Below, in pieces: positions 22,465-32,177 of a stretch of DNA of 64,000 bases. The stretch is taken from positions 200,820-264,819 of the forward strand of contig MNCI01025188.1 in the NCBI GenBank assembly GCA_015680685.1, given 5' to 3'. The notes under the pieces were generated by a model. The model saw nothing but the letters and a program-made list of their open reading frames with translations. It had not been told where the DNA came from and did no database searches. This DNA is from Gnetum montanum. Lineage: Eukaryota > Streptophyta > Gnetopsida > Gnetales > Gnetaceae. How positions within the stretch are numbered: the stretch's first letter is position 1; each line of letters starts with the position of its first letter. The position numbers and the translations under genes were made by a program.

Positions 22465-22792
22465 CTATCATCACAAGATGAGAGCCTGGGTAAAGGTCAC
22501 TGGAGATTGTGCGGAATGCAAATTTGCAAAGCATCATCGAGATGCGACTTGCTAAATAAGACGATGTAAAGATTGAAGATTTGCTTGCTTAGGATCGTGG
22601 TGTGCTACCTAGGCACGGGGATCTAGGATAGTGGAAGACACAATCATTGTTGATGTAAATTGTGAGTTGTACATAGATGCCGAACCACTACTAGTTTAGA
22701 TGTCATTTATGTTGCCATATCGTGACATGCAACATCTTGCTGTGCTAAACAACGATAAAAGAGGTAACATTGCAAGCATGAAACGTATCGGG
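22465..22792. other. Spacer between RT and the assembly gap
   Basis: Stops in all minus frames. No protein is recognised on either strand. It is the RT-proximal end of the 5 kb spacer that holds the opposite-strand gene. Confidence 0.5.
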
Positions 22793-23059
22793 NNNNNNNN
22801 NNNNNNNNNNNNNNNNNNNNNNNNNNNNNNNNNNNNNNNNNNNNNNNNNNNNNNNNNNNNNNNNNNNNNNNNNNNNNNNNNNNNNNNNNNNNNNNNNNNN
22901 NNNNNNNNNNNNNNNNNNNNNNNNNNNNNNNNNNNNNNNNNNNNNNNNNNNNNNNNNNNNNNNNNNNNNNNNNNNNNNNNNNNNNNNNNNNNNNNNNNNN
23001 NNNNNNNNNNNNNNNNNNNNNNNNNNNNNNNNNNNNNNNNNNNNNNNNNNNNNNNNNNN
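22793..23059. other. Assembly gap (267 N)
   Basis: Run of N. ORFs drawn through it are meaningless. True length is unknown. Confidence 0.99.
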
Positions 23060-23862
23060 ACACGGGAGGACACACTATTGACCCAGTGAGTTTTATATGT
23101 CTCTTCCACTCCTTTCTCCTTGCACCTTCTACCTTCTTCCACTTTGGCTTTATGTCTTGTTTATTTTGCTATTGGTATTTTCTATGGATGCATTATCTTG
23201 GCTTTGGTGCTATCGCGGTCTTGCTTTCTTTCGGTCATCACTATTGTGGAAGGTTTTCATTATGGTTATATGCAAGGCCATTACTACCATGGCTATTACC
23301 ACGGCTGCAAGACCAAGGTCTTTGAAACTACTGAACTATGAAACCTTTGGGAGGGGGCTTGTATGACGTACAATGCACATCCTGTTTAGGTCTGCTATTA
23401 TTTATCTTATTGCTATGCCCAGTTACTTGCATGCTCTTGCTATGCTAGGCTTTTGCATCTCTGTTGTGCCATGATGAACAGGGATCATACTATGTTTTGC
23501 TTATGGTCGGCTAGGCGCTCCTGCGTCATGCATGTATTATGTTCACGTTTGATGTCACTGTTTGTTGTTTCTATTATGCAGGGTAGGGCCAAGGTCTAGA
23601 TTGGTCGTTTTGGATCTGGAAGGAGTCTTGTGTCATGTAGGTGGGCCTATGGCTAACATTCCCCCTCCTTCGATCTGTTTGGGAGGTTAAGCGGTTTGGT
23701 TTAGAGATGGGGCGCGAGACTTCTTGCAATTCCTCCTCAGCCATTTTAGTCTCATGGTTTGGTCCTTTTTAGATGAGGCATGGGCATCCAGTGTGATAGA
23801 GGCTTTGCTGCTAGGAGCAAGTCGGGGCGTCCTAAGATATCTTAACGACGACACAACTTCAG
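23060..23862 (+). other. 5' flank of the opposite-strand gene
   Basis: Pyrimidine-rich stretch near 23095-23150, then mixed DNA. An acceptor-like TTATGCAG|GG near 23572-23582 and another CTTCAG|GC at 23857-23862 suggest upstream exons, but no frame is continuous. Promoter and first exon of the opposite-strand gene should be here or in the gap. Confidence 0.4.
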
Positions 23863-24027
23863 GCAGGTCGGGAGGAGGATCTTCTCCAGATTCCATAAGG
23901 TTGAGGTGCTTGGCCTGGATTTGGGACATGCCATCATACCAGTGCTATCATCCCTTCAACACGTTGTACCTCACATGCCACATGGCGACATATTTTCTGA
24001 ACCCACAGGGGACCGTTTATTGTGTTG

Positions 24028-24109
24028 GTAAGTGAGTTTTACGTCTCTATTTTATTGTGCAACATTGGCTATGTTCTGCCGAGTGTTGATAGCGTGCACT
24101 TGTCATCAG
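24028..24109 (+). other. Intron 1 of opposite-strand gene
   Basis: GTAAGT...CAG, 82 bases. Splicing makes a Trp codon across the junction (LLCW then FYLNDDG) and keeps the downstream frame. Confidence 0.72.
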
Positions 24110-25489
24110 GTTCTACCTTAATGACGACGGGGTTCATGATCAGCCGGATGAATTGGCCATGGCACAACTAGCCCTGAAGGAATTTGCCTCTGCGAGGAGC
24201 TTGCGAGTGAGCATGATTGCTCTTTGTGGGGAAGGGTACCATCCCCACTTACGCATGCTCACCTCTTTCTACTCTAATTTTTGGACGAAAGGCTGGCTGG
24301 AAAAGGAGTGGAGGGAACCCTTTAAGCAAGTTACGCTCGAAGAAGTCTTAGTGGCTGAACTCCCACTATTCCCCTCATCATATAGGCCTGGTGGATTAAT
24401 GAGTGGGTGTCATTTTTTTTACATATGCTTTGTGATGATTGCCACAGGAGCGAAGAAGCCCCGCGAAGTGACGGTGGTGACTGCCAGAGGGAAAAGGGGT
24501 CTCATCTACTTCAAGTACGGTGAGGTGTTGGCAAGCCAGAGCTGGTTGGAACGAGGGGCTCCAGGTCCCTTGCTTAGAAGAATTCGGATGGTTGGGCTTA
24601 TGGATTTGTTTATGACACTAAATCCAGGCGTTCCTACTACCAAGATGCTTTCCCTGGTCGACTCCTTTTCTGGGTAGGCAAGTTGCTTTCGTACATACGT
24701 GCGGGATGTGCAGGTGGTCATTGACATCAATGACTAGCTATTCGTAGATTTGTTCGACATTCCTAATGACAGCGTCGATGTGATGTTGAAGGGTAAGTAG
24801 GAGTTGACCCTCCATAAGAAGCATATTGAAGAGTGGCTGAGGCTCACCAAGGAGCGGAAAGGGTTCCCTATGGAAAAGCTTAAGGACGGTTCTGCCATGG
24901 GGGTATACCCGGTGTTTCGTGCTCGTGCATTCCCTCAGCTGCTTACCCAAGGAAAGATCTTGGGACTCGGGCAGGCTTGGATAATGTGGGAGGTCATGGA
25001 GGAAGGGGCCCGTTATAACTAGGATAAATTCCTATGTAGTGGCTTGCAGGGCAAGATTTTGGGGCTCCGTGAGTAAACGGAGTCCTGTTCTAACATACAC
25101 TATGCCTTCTATATTGGCTGTTTGAAGCGCTTTGCGGAGTTCCTAGTAGTCCAGGAAGATGGGGTCTGGTCCGAGGTGGATCATGAATAGGTCCCCAAGT
25201 CGTGGATTTGACAGGTCTTTCAAACCATGCAAGCCCAGGCTCCCTCGAAAGTGGTCAGGGATTCATTTTCCATAACGACTAAGGGTCTGTCGGTTCGTAG
25301 TGCTTGTGGCCAGGACAGTGTAGGGGAATCCCCCTACCATACTCGGCAACACGACCCAGGGTGATCGTCTTATGGCTAAGGCTGTCCTTGCGGAGTTGTG
25401 GAGAAAGAGAGCTCCCCCTACTAGGGAAAGCCCTCGTGAAGAGGAGTGACGACTACGGTTCAAGTTGCGGCGAACGCAACCCCCCATTG

Positions 25490-25603
25490 GTGAGCGTTTA
25501 GGATACTAACTATTTCATGTTTAGCTAAGTGATTCTTTGTGGCATGGCATCAGTTTTGAGTTAATAAACTTTGATTTATTGTGTGTATACCCTTTACGAA
25601 TAG
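25490..25603 (+). other. Intron 2 of opposite-strand gene (less certain)
   Basis: GTGAGC...TAG with T-rich interior. The frame joins ERNPPL to AEEEGDEEVS, but the upstream exon needs frameshifts, so phase is only weakly supported. Confidence 0.5.
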
Positions 25604-25921
25604 CAGAAGAAGAAGGTGACGAGGAAGTGTCAGTCCTCAAACCGGGGGTGACAAATAGAGATACGGGGGGCCTAGCTTTGGAAGAGAGGGCCCTAGCTAA
25701 AGATACTGGGGCATTTCTCCCTAGGGCAGGGGCTCTTGTCATTAGGGAGCCTCTTCTGATCGACACAGAGGTCTATTCCCAAAATAAAAAGGATGCTGCC
25801 CTCCTGAAAGGAAAAGCACCAGTGGTTGAGGTAGGGGTTCCTACAGACCTGGCTAGGCCTTCTACAGAACCTACCGCAATTTTCTTGCACCAGCATGATG
25901 CGAGGCAACAACCGAATACTG

Positions 25922-26015
25922 GTGAGTTTAGGCTTTGGATGTGTCCTATCGTAGTCTACTTCAGCTATTGTTTTCATGCTAAATTACGTAATAGGTGCTA
26001 CTGCTGATGTATCAG
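25922..26015 (+). other. Intron 3 of opposite-strand gene
   Basis: GTGAGT...CAG, 94 bases. Joining gives QQPNT, a Gly codon across the junction, then PSPP and, after one TAG, TELWAEILDKFTFV in frame. Confidence 0.8.
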
Positions 26016-26129
26016 GACCTTCTCCACCCTAGACGGAGTTGTGGGCTGAAATTCTTGACAAGTTTACGTTTGTTCAAGGGCTAGTTGATGACATGATCAA
26101 ACGCCTTCAACAGGCGGACCCTTGTGTAG

Positions 26130-26224
26130 GTGAGTGGGAGTGTTAATAGCCCCTATGTTGCTATTCTACAACTCTAAACGTATTGATTTATGTTATGTTG
26201 ACATGATTGCTATACTTTCTTTAG
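26130..26224 (+). other. Intron 4 of opposite-strand gene
   Basis: GTGAGT...TTTAG, 95 bases with TATACTTTCTTTAG at the end. It joins LQQADPCV to an Ala codon and SQLKWDLARPME in frame. Confidence 0.82.
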
Positions 26225-27048
26225 CTTCTCAACTCAAATGGGACCTAGCCCGACCTATGGAAATTGGCGCGGTGCCCACACTTTCATCTGACATAATTGA
26301 AGTGCCCCATCGCATATTTGACAAGGCTTACAAATGCATTTTGCATTCGGTGCACTCCCTATGGAAATGTAGACGTATCAATGAGGAATTGTGGAAATGG
26401 ACTCATAGGGATGAGCAGAGAGAGACGGAACTGGTTGCCGAGGTGGAGAACCTTAAGTCGAGGGTCGATTTCCTCATGAACCGTAGTCCAGACCCTATGG
26501 ATTCGCAAAGGGCTATGGTTGATCACGCCAGATTTTGGACCGTCGTTCGTCAGAACATAGAATCCACCTGCAAAATAGTCGAACAACATATGTGGATGAA
26601 TTTGCTGACCCAGAAGTGCCAGGATATGAAAGACATGAGCACCAAGATCTTCGAATGGGGGAAGGCCCAAAGGGACCACAAGTATACATACAAGCAAGAA
26701 AATGAAACCCATCGAAGGCTATATAGAGATGCTGCTATGGAGGAATTCTCGTATGAGGTGTTTGTGAAGGCCATCGACGCTTCTGAGGCTTATGCCAAGT
26801 TTAAAGAGCAGGTGCAGGTCATGGAATCCCCAGATTTGGGGGTGACCCTTCCTACAGGGGAGATCACCACCACCTCCCTTTCCCTGCGACCTCTAAATTG
26901 GACAATCTCGAAAAAGGAAAAAGTTACCGCTGCGAATGCTGAACCTAATGACACGTCTTGGGTGAATATCCTAATGGAGGAGATTGAACATCATCTTAGG
27001 CTTAGTCTAGACTAGATACCTCTTGTGACAGACACGAGCTCCCCTCAG

Positions 27049-27130
27049 GTCAGTTTCTTTGATGCTCTGCTACAGCTATCATTTATTGCATTTTTTGCCC
27101 CTACTAACTACCTTATCCTTTAGGATACAG
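27049..27130 (+). other. Intron 5 of opposite-strand gene
   Basis: GTCAGT...ACAG, 82 bases. A consensus branch site TACTAAC at 27102-27108 sits 23-28 bases before the acceptor. Phase 0 on both sides (TDTSSPQ then ALNEDVRP). Confidence 0.78.
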
Positions 27131-27280
27131 GCTCTTAATGAGGATGTGAGGCCTGTGGAGGGAAGGAATGAGGTGTCAGTAGGGGGAAATATGGGAGTAG
27201 AAGATGTGCAAGTGAATGAGGTGCAGGGGAATGAGCTAGAGATAAATGGTAAAGGCAATGTGAGCGGGGGTAGCTTGTGA

Positions 27281-27529
27281 GGGCGTGAGGGCAGATCCTC
27301 CCTCTCTTTTTTTGTTGGAAGAGTTTACAAACACTGCCAATATGCAAAAGTTTTGAATGAAATGTCGAAATTTCAAAAAGAAAAACCGATTTCTTGTTAT
27401 TATGTGTGTTATGTGAAGTTTTCGTACTCTAGGATGCTAATTTTAGGCCATTTCGGGCTGTTTGTTGGTTTTTGAAAAGACGACACCCTGGCGGGCTTAA
27501 TAGAAAATGAATATGCGAGGATGGTGACT
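27281..27529. other. 3' flank of opposite-strand gene
   Basis: Includes AATGAAATG-type AT-rich words near 27355 that could act in polyadenylation, but no strong AATAAA. Element D's pol frame is not recognisable here. Confidence 0.4.
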
Positions 27530-28480
27530 AGGTGAGAGGTAACAAGGATGCTATGCTATGTGTAGTTGTCTCCTGACCTTTCGTGGGTTGACAGGGATGT
27601 AAGGTCGAGGCATTTTGCCAGGACCCTCGCTTGTGCCACTGTCCCTCGCTTGAAAAGACAACTCCTCCCAGATGTTTTCTACCTAGGGATCGCTTGGTTG
27701 GGCCGATCCCTCTGCTGTATGGTTGGTGCATGCATGAACAGATTTTTCATCTTCAGAGTTTGTAATCTCTGAACCTTGTTCTGCGTTTAGGTTACTAATT
27801 GTTCATGTTACCACCCCGTCGCCATGGATTATCACCTCTCTTCCCTCGTATGGTAAGTGGATTTCCTAGTTTATAGGCAAGGAAACCATCCCGAGTTGTG
27901 CTAACCACGATCTTCCCAAGATTAGGTTAAACTCGGGCATTTCTTCGACTACGATGAACGTTGCATCCATGGGGAGCTCATTCCCTACTACAAAATTTAC
28001 ATGAACTATCCCTTTTACTAGGACACGTGCCCTATTGAATGACCGTAGGCATGATGTTGCTGTTAGTTTGATCTGATCGACCAACCCCAGTTTCTCTATG
28101 ATAGGCAAAGAGATGACGTTTGTAGCTGCCCCATCATCAACATGTACCCTCCGTATTCGATATTGACCAACCCGAATTATGATGAAGAGCAGCACGGTAG
28201 TCACTTGACCCCTTTCAGGATCTTCCTTAAGGGCTTTGTTACTGAAAGTTAGTGGAGGTGTAGACTCCATGGGTGCAGGGGGGAGTATGACTGAGTGGAT
28301 TGTTTTCTCATCTACCGACATGTTTTCATCGACTGGGATTGCCGTTAACGTGTGAACCAAAGCCTCGCGATGAGAGGCGGATGCCATGACTAAGTCGTAT
28401 AGACTTAACATGGTATTTGTTTGCTTTAGGGTTTGCCCAACCTGGGTTAGGGTGTTCAAGAAGTCTTGGCCGCTCATCGG
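27530..28480 (-). pseudogene. pol: Element D protease and protease-RT linker
   Basis: Retropepsin-type aspartic protease. The open frame 27866-28477 carries the active-site region VHVDDGAATNVIS (about 28105-28146) and, later, MPEFNLILGRSWL, the C-terminal block. The active-site loop reads DDGAA, close to the usual D-S/T-G, so function is doubtful but possible. Past the TAG at 27866 the frame continues as linker, with IHLPYEGREVIIHGDG and VNPRKVRRQLHIA, to about 27530. There the opposite-strand gene's flank begins. A downstream-of-linker splice donor is likely but not fixed. Confidence 0.86.
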
Positions 28481-31331
28481 TTTGGCACCCTCCTTCTCAA
28501 TTCATCCTAGAAGATGAATCTCCCGAGGGGAGATGGCCCCAGACCTAGGTTCACATTTTTGGTGACAAGATGTAATAAGTTGTGTGCTCGCGTCAACATT
28601 TGTCATTGGTGATGAAGGTGTAAATTTAAGGGGTGAAGGCATAGTCTTAGGGAGGCTTTTGATGGTATTCCTTTTTGACACCTCACCTGTCTAGTAGGTT
28701 TCTTGCATTATAGGGTGAGGAAGTTGTTTGTTGCTACACGGGATGGGAGCTGTTAAGGATGTTGTTGTCCTGATGACAAATGGGGCTAGAGGTGTTAGTG
28801 GACGGGGTTGCACAACCCCACTAGTGGGAGGTGCAGAGGTAGATGTTCGTGGTGGGACTTTCAGGATGAAGGGAGACTATGGGCTTGGACTGGCCATTGG
28901 TGGCTTGGGAGTACTACGCTGAGGCACATGAATCACAAATGGTTGGAAGGGTGGCATGGGATCATTGTCAATACCAATGGCGTTGATTATGTAACTAGCA
29001 TTGTTGGTGTTGAGTGGGTCGGTATAGATGTACATGGATTGGTTTTCAAGGTGTACTGGGCTACTTTCATCTAGCACCAAATGCCCTAGGTCAATTAATC
29101 TTTGTACGTCATCTTGCAATGATAGATAATAATCCATGGTATGACCACATAGTTGGTGGTAATCACAAAACCTATCCAGCCTAAAAATTTTAGCGACTGG
29201 AGGTTCGTTGGACAGGGCTAAAGAGGAATTTCTAAGGAGCTCGCAGTAGCGTCGATGCCTCATGTTTGCTTCCTTTGACATCCTCTTGTGTTGAATGTAT
29301 CCCCCTGCCAACAGTTGCTTTAGGAGTTCTAAAGGCTTGAGGGGCAGCGGGGTATATTTTGAACGATCTTTACATTCAAAATTAGGTTTAGTGTATGCAG
29401 ATGTCTCGAGTGTGGGGGTAGCGGGTTGTGATGCTTGGCCCGGCTTAGGTCCTGAGTCGGCTATAGGTATGGTCGATTTTTTGTTATTCTTGTTCCTCTA
29501 TTGTTCTGTTTGGGTTTAGCCTTAGCTACCACAGTAGCTACCATGGTTGTTGGGGCCTTGCCTTTGTCTTTCTTTGCAAAACTGTTTCTATAAGTGACGT
29601 AAGCCGGGTTTTTACTTGCCTTGGCTGCATCTTGTATGCTTTTCGTTTGAGCGAAAGCTTAACTAAGTGAGCGTGGAGCAAGGTAATATAGTTTTGACTT
29701 GATGAAGTCATTCACTACACCCTTAAAGATGGATAATAAATGAGCCTCCACTATAGGTTCGCAAATTTTGTTTAAGGGTTGCACTCCATTGTTGAATGAA
29801 TTTTTGAACTGCTTCTAGCGGGTCTTGTTTCATGCTCATCAGCTGATCTAGTATGGTTTCTGGCTTCAAGTTATACTTGAAGCATGTCACAAACTGGGTC
29901 AAGAGTTCCTCCAAAGTTGAAATGGATGAATGTGGCAACGCACGATACTAATCTAGGGCTTTCCCGGCTAGGGACATGACAAAAACGTGAATGATTGTAT
30001 GCGGCCATTGTTGCAGCAACAAAGACTCTGATCGGAAAGTGATGAGATGTGTATTGGGATCTCCTTCCCCATCGTACTTCATGAAGTGTGGGAGGGACAT
30101 CTCAGGTGGTAGTATCAAGGTCAGGATTGCGGGGTTGATAGGGTCGTCTTGGTAAAAGTCCATGACTCGTACTGTATCAAACCCAACAACTTAGAGGCAT
30201 TTTACATCCTCGATTAGGGTCTGAATAAGCTGAAAAGCTTGGTCCAGACCTAGGGATGCTGTAGATGGCTGAGGGACTATAGAGGCAATTCCCATAGGTG
30301 GCATGGCAATGGTGGCAATTTGTCCCATCGGCTGTGCCGTTGAGGCTGCCCCTACCAAAGGTGTTGTTTGCATTGTCCACCATTTGGTGGGTGGTATTGT
30401 TAGAGCAGTGATAGTGGGATAAGCTACTGAATAGGTTGTTTGAGATACCAGTGGGACCCCCCATGGGCCCATGCCAGGTTTTGCCATTTGGGGGGTGAAT
30501 AGACATGATGACGAGTGTAATGAGACACCTACGACGATTGTGGAATGGACGAAGAAGCGAACAGAGGCCACCACGTGGATGAACCTAGGCCCACCATAGT
30601 GGGTTGTACGGTCGCATATGAAGGAATTGGTATGGGAGATAGGTGCAGTTGTAGAGTAGGTACAGTGTGGACATGTGGTAGAGTAGCCGCAATAGGTATG
30701 TTGCATGTCGCGGTAGTGTGCTGATAAACGGCTTGCGATGGCACAGTTGCTGCAGGTGCAACCAGGCGATAGGGGAATGTAGCATGGCTACCCACTGTAG
30801 TTGTAGTTATAGGCTGCTGAAGCATTGGCATGGTGGTGAAGGGGGTGGTGGTAGGCAACGAGTTGGCCTAGAAGGACGAGACAAGAATGGGGTTGGCTGG
30901 GCCTCCCTCGTCCGATTGGGAATCGAGTTCCTCCTACCCGTCCTGAAAGGCATCATACTAGTTGGATGCTGTGTCTTGTTGCCCCCTAAGCCTTTTCAAC
31001 TGGATTAGTTGATCTAGCAGCCTTTGGTTTGCTTGTGTTAGGGGTAGGGAAATGCCCTGGTTAGGAATGAATTCTTCCCCGTTGCAAACTCGAAGCTACG
31101 TTTTTCTTCAAGTTCGTGTAAATCTAAGGGCAGGTTAGCCTACACCGTAGCGTAAAGGAAATTGTAATGCTTGTGTTGCTGGGATAGGCCCTCAGGTCCT
31201 TGATTTTGGATTCTGAGGGACCGGCATGCTCTTGGTGTTGGATCCAATCATTGTTCGACACCAGTAGTGCCTTGGGTTGCGAAGGGCACCTCCATGTTGG
31301 AGATATCAACAACGGTGGTGGCAGAAGTCAT
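28481..31331 (-). pseudogene. gag: Element D gag
   Basis: Start at the ATG at 31331 (MTSATTVVDISNMEV). The N-terminal third is low-complexity, rich in Thr, Pro, Gln and Ala (open at 30529-30858). The capsid core is at 29723-30163, with FMKYDGEGDPNTHL and MSMKQDPLEAVQKFIQQW, both shared with element E gag. The zinc-knuckle-like motif of the Tat type, FCDYHQLCGHTMDYY, lies near 29122-29182; the last Cys (present in E as GTDYC) is Tyr here. A Pro/Thr-rich stretch links to protease. Many stops, mostly TAG. Confidence 0.87.
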
Positions 31332-31439
31332 CGTTCAGCAAGTGATTATGCGAAAATTCTATAAAGATTATGTGAAAATTCTAGAAAATGCAAAAGAATA
31401 GAAGGATTCAACAAAATGAAAATAGATGGCTTTTCGTCT

Positions 31440-32150
31440 TGCAGGATCCCAGATGAACCGTCGAGGCGACTGACCTGCCCCACACAAGACGAAAATAAAG
31501 CCAAAGGGTGTCACGCTTTCATCTATGCCAGCTAGGATGCAAGGCACATGTGGGAACACTATAGAGGAAGCAGGTTAAATCATCGTCTGAAGGCCTATTG
31601 TCTCATAGGGTTCCAGAGGAACCGTCGAGGCGATCGATCTACACCACACAATGCTCAAACAACCACAAAGGGTGTCAAGTCTACGCTAATGCGGGGTGTG
31701 GAAGGCATACGAGACTACCGTAAGACGAGCAAATTAACTAGTGACTAGATAAATTTTGTGTCTAGTGGGATCCCAGAGGGACCGTCAAGGTGACTATTCT
31801 GTACTACTTGGGAGGAGGTACAGAACGCAGGTGAGACAACTGTAGGATGGGAAAGTTAACTAGCAATCAGGCAGGTTTTATGTCTCACGGGGTCCCGGAG
31901 GGACTGTCCAGGTGACTGATCTACACCACCCGAGGCAGGGTGCAGCATGCATTCAAGATGATTGTAAAGTGAGCTAGTTGATCGGTGATTGGAGGACTTG
32001 TGTTCTATGGGGCTCCGGAGGAACTGTTGAGGTGACCGATCTATGCCGCACAGAGTGCAAACAACCGTAGGAGGGTGTCGCGTCTATGCTCGTGCATATC
32101 AGTGCGCAGAATGCTCATAGAACTACCGTTACACATAGCAAAGGCACCAA
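31440..32150 (-). repeat. Five tandem leader repeats with small hairpins
   Basis: Between gag and the primer site a 120-165 bp unit recurs five times. Each contains a short inverted repeat: 31444-31459, 31609-31623, 31768-31783, 31891-31905 and 32011-32025. On the sense strand each is a 5-6 bp stem with a TCT or TCC loop, for example GGTTCC-TCT-GGAACC in copy 2. Stem sequence differs between copies but pairing is mostly kept. Conserved flanking words are GAGGTGACYGATCTAC and TAACTAG. Confidence 0.8.
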
Positions 32151-32152
32151 TA

Positions 32153-32171
32153 GGCCCTCCTTCTAGCATCA
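32153..32171 (-). promoter_or_regulatory. Element D primer-binding site
   Basis: The minus strand reads TGATGCTAGAAGGAGGGCC, starting a few bases after the LTR end TACA. Element E has the same CTAGAAGGAGGG at the same place. I cannot assign the tRNA with confidence. Confidence 0.72.
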
Positions 32172-32177
32172 AAAAAC

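Larger units (their letters stand above)
23863..27280 (+). pseudogene. Spliced opposite-strand gene inside element D, function unknown
   Basis: A plus-strand gene within a minus-strand element, between protease and RT. Exons I can support are 23863-24027, 24110-25489, 25604-25921, 26016-26129, 26225-27048 and 27131-27280. Joining across introns 1, 3, 4 and 5 keeps the frame. The first exons give VEVLGLDLGHAI, HGDIFSEPTGDRLLCW, FYLNDDGVHDQPDELAMAQL and FWTKGWLEKEWREPF. The later exon is long, charged and helical (ELVAEVENLKSRVDFLMNR), probably coiled coil. The last is Glu/Gly/Asn-rich and ends GNVSGGSL. Internal stops are mostly TAG, and there are about two frameshifts near 25360-25450. I recognise no family. 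It could be a captured host gene or an accessory gene of this lineage. Confidence 0.72.

Noticed and set aside
22696-23142. Long ORFs across 22700-23142
   Set aside because: They pass through an N gap; only flanks are real sequence and show no domain.
23687-23929. Minus-strand 80-residue ORF with DPPPDLPE
   Set aside because: Competes with the plus-strand exon; no neighbouring continuation or pol similarity, so not called.
25504-25510. TACTAAC as branch site of intron 2
   Set aside because: It lies only 14 bases after the donor, far from the acceptor, so it cannot be the usual branch point.
26359-26774. Minus-strand ORFs opposite the long antisense-gene exon
   Set aside because: Shadows of the plus-strand coding exon; no pol similarity.
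22465-27529. Nested DNA transposon or Helitron explaining the antisense gene
   Set aside because: I saw no terminal inverted repeats, target duplication or CTRR end at the edges. The gap prevents a firm exclusion.
27566-27772. Plus-strand ORF as another exon of the antisense gene
   Set aside because: It lies opposite the protease linker, which reads well on the minus strand.
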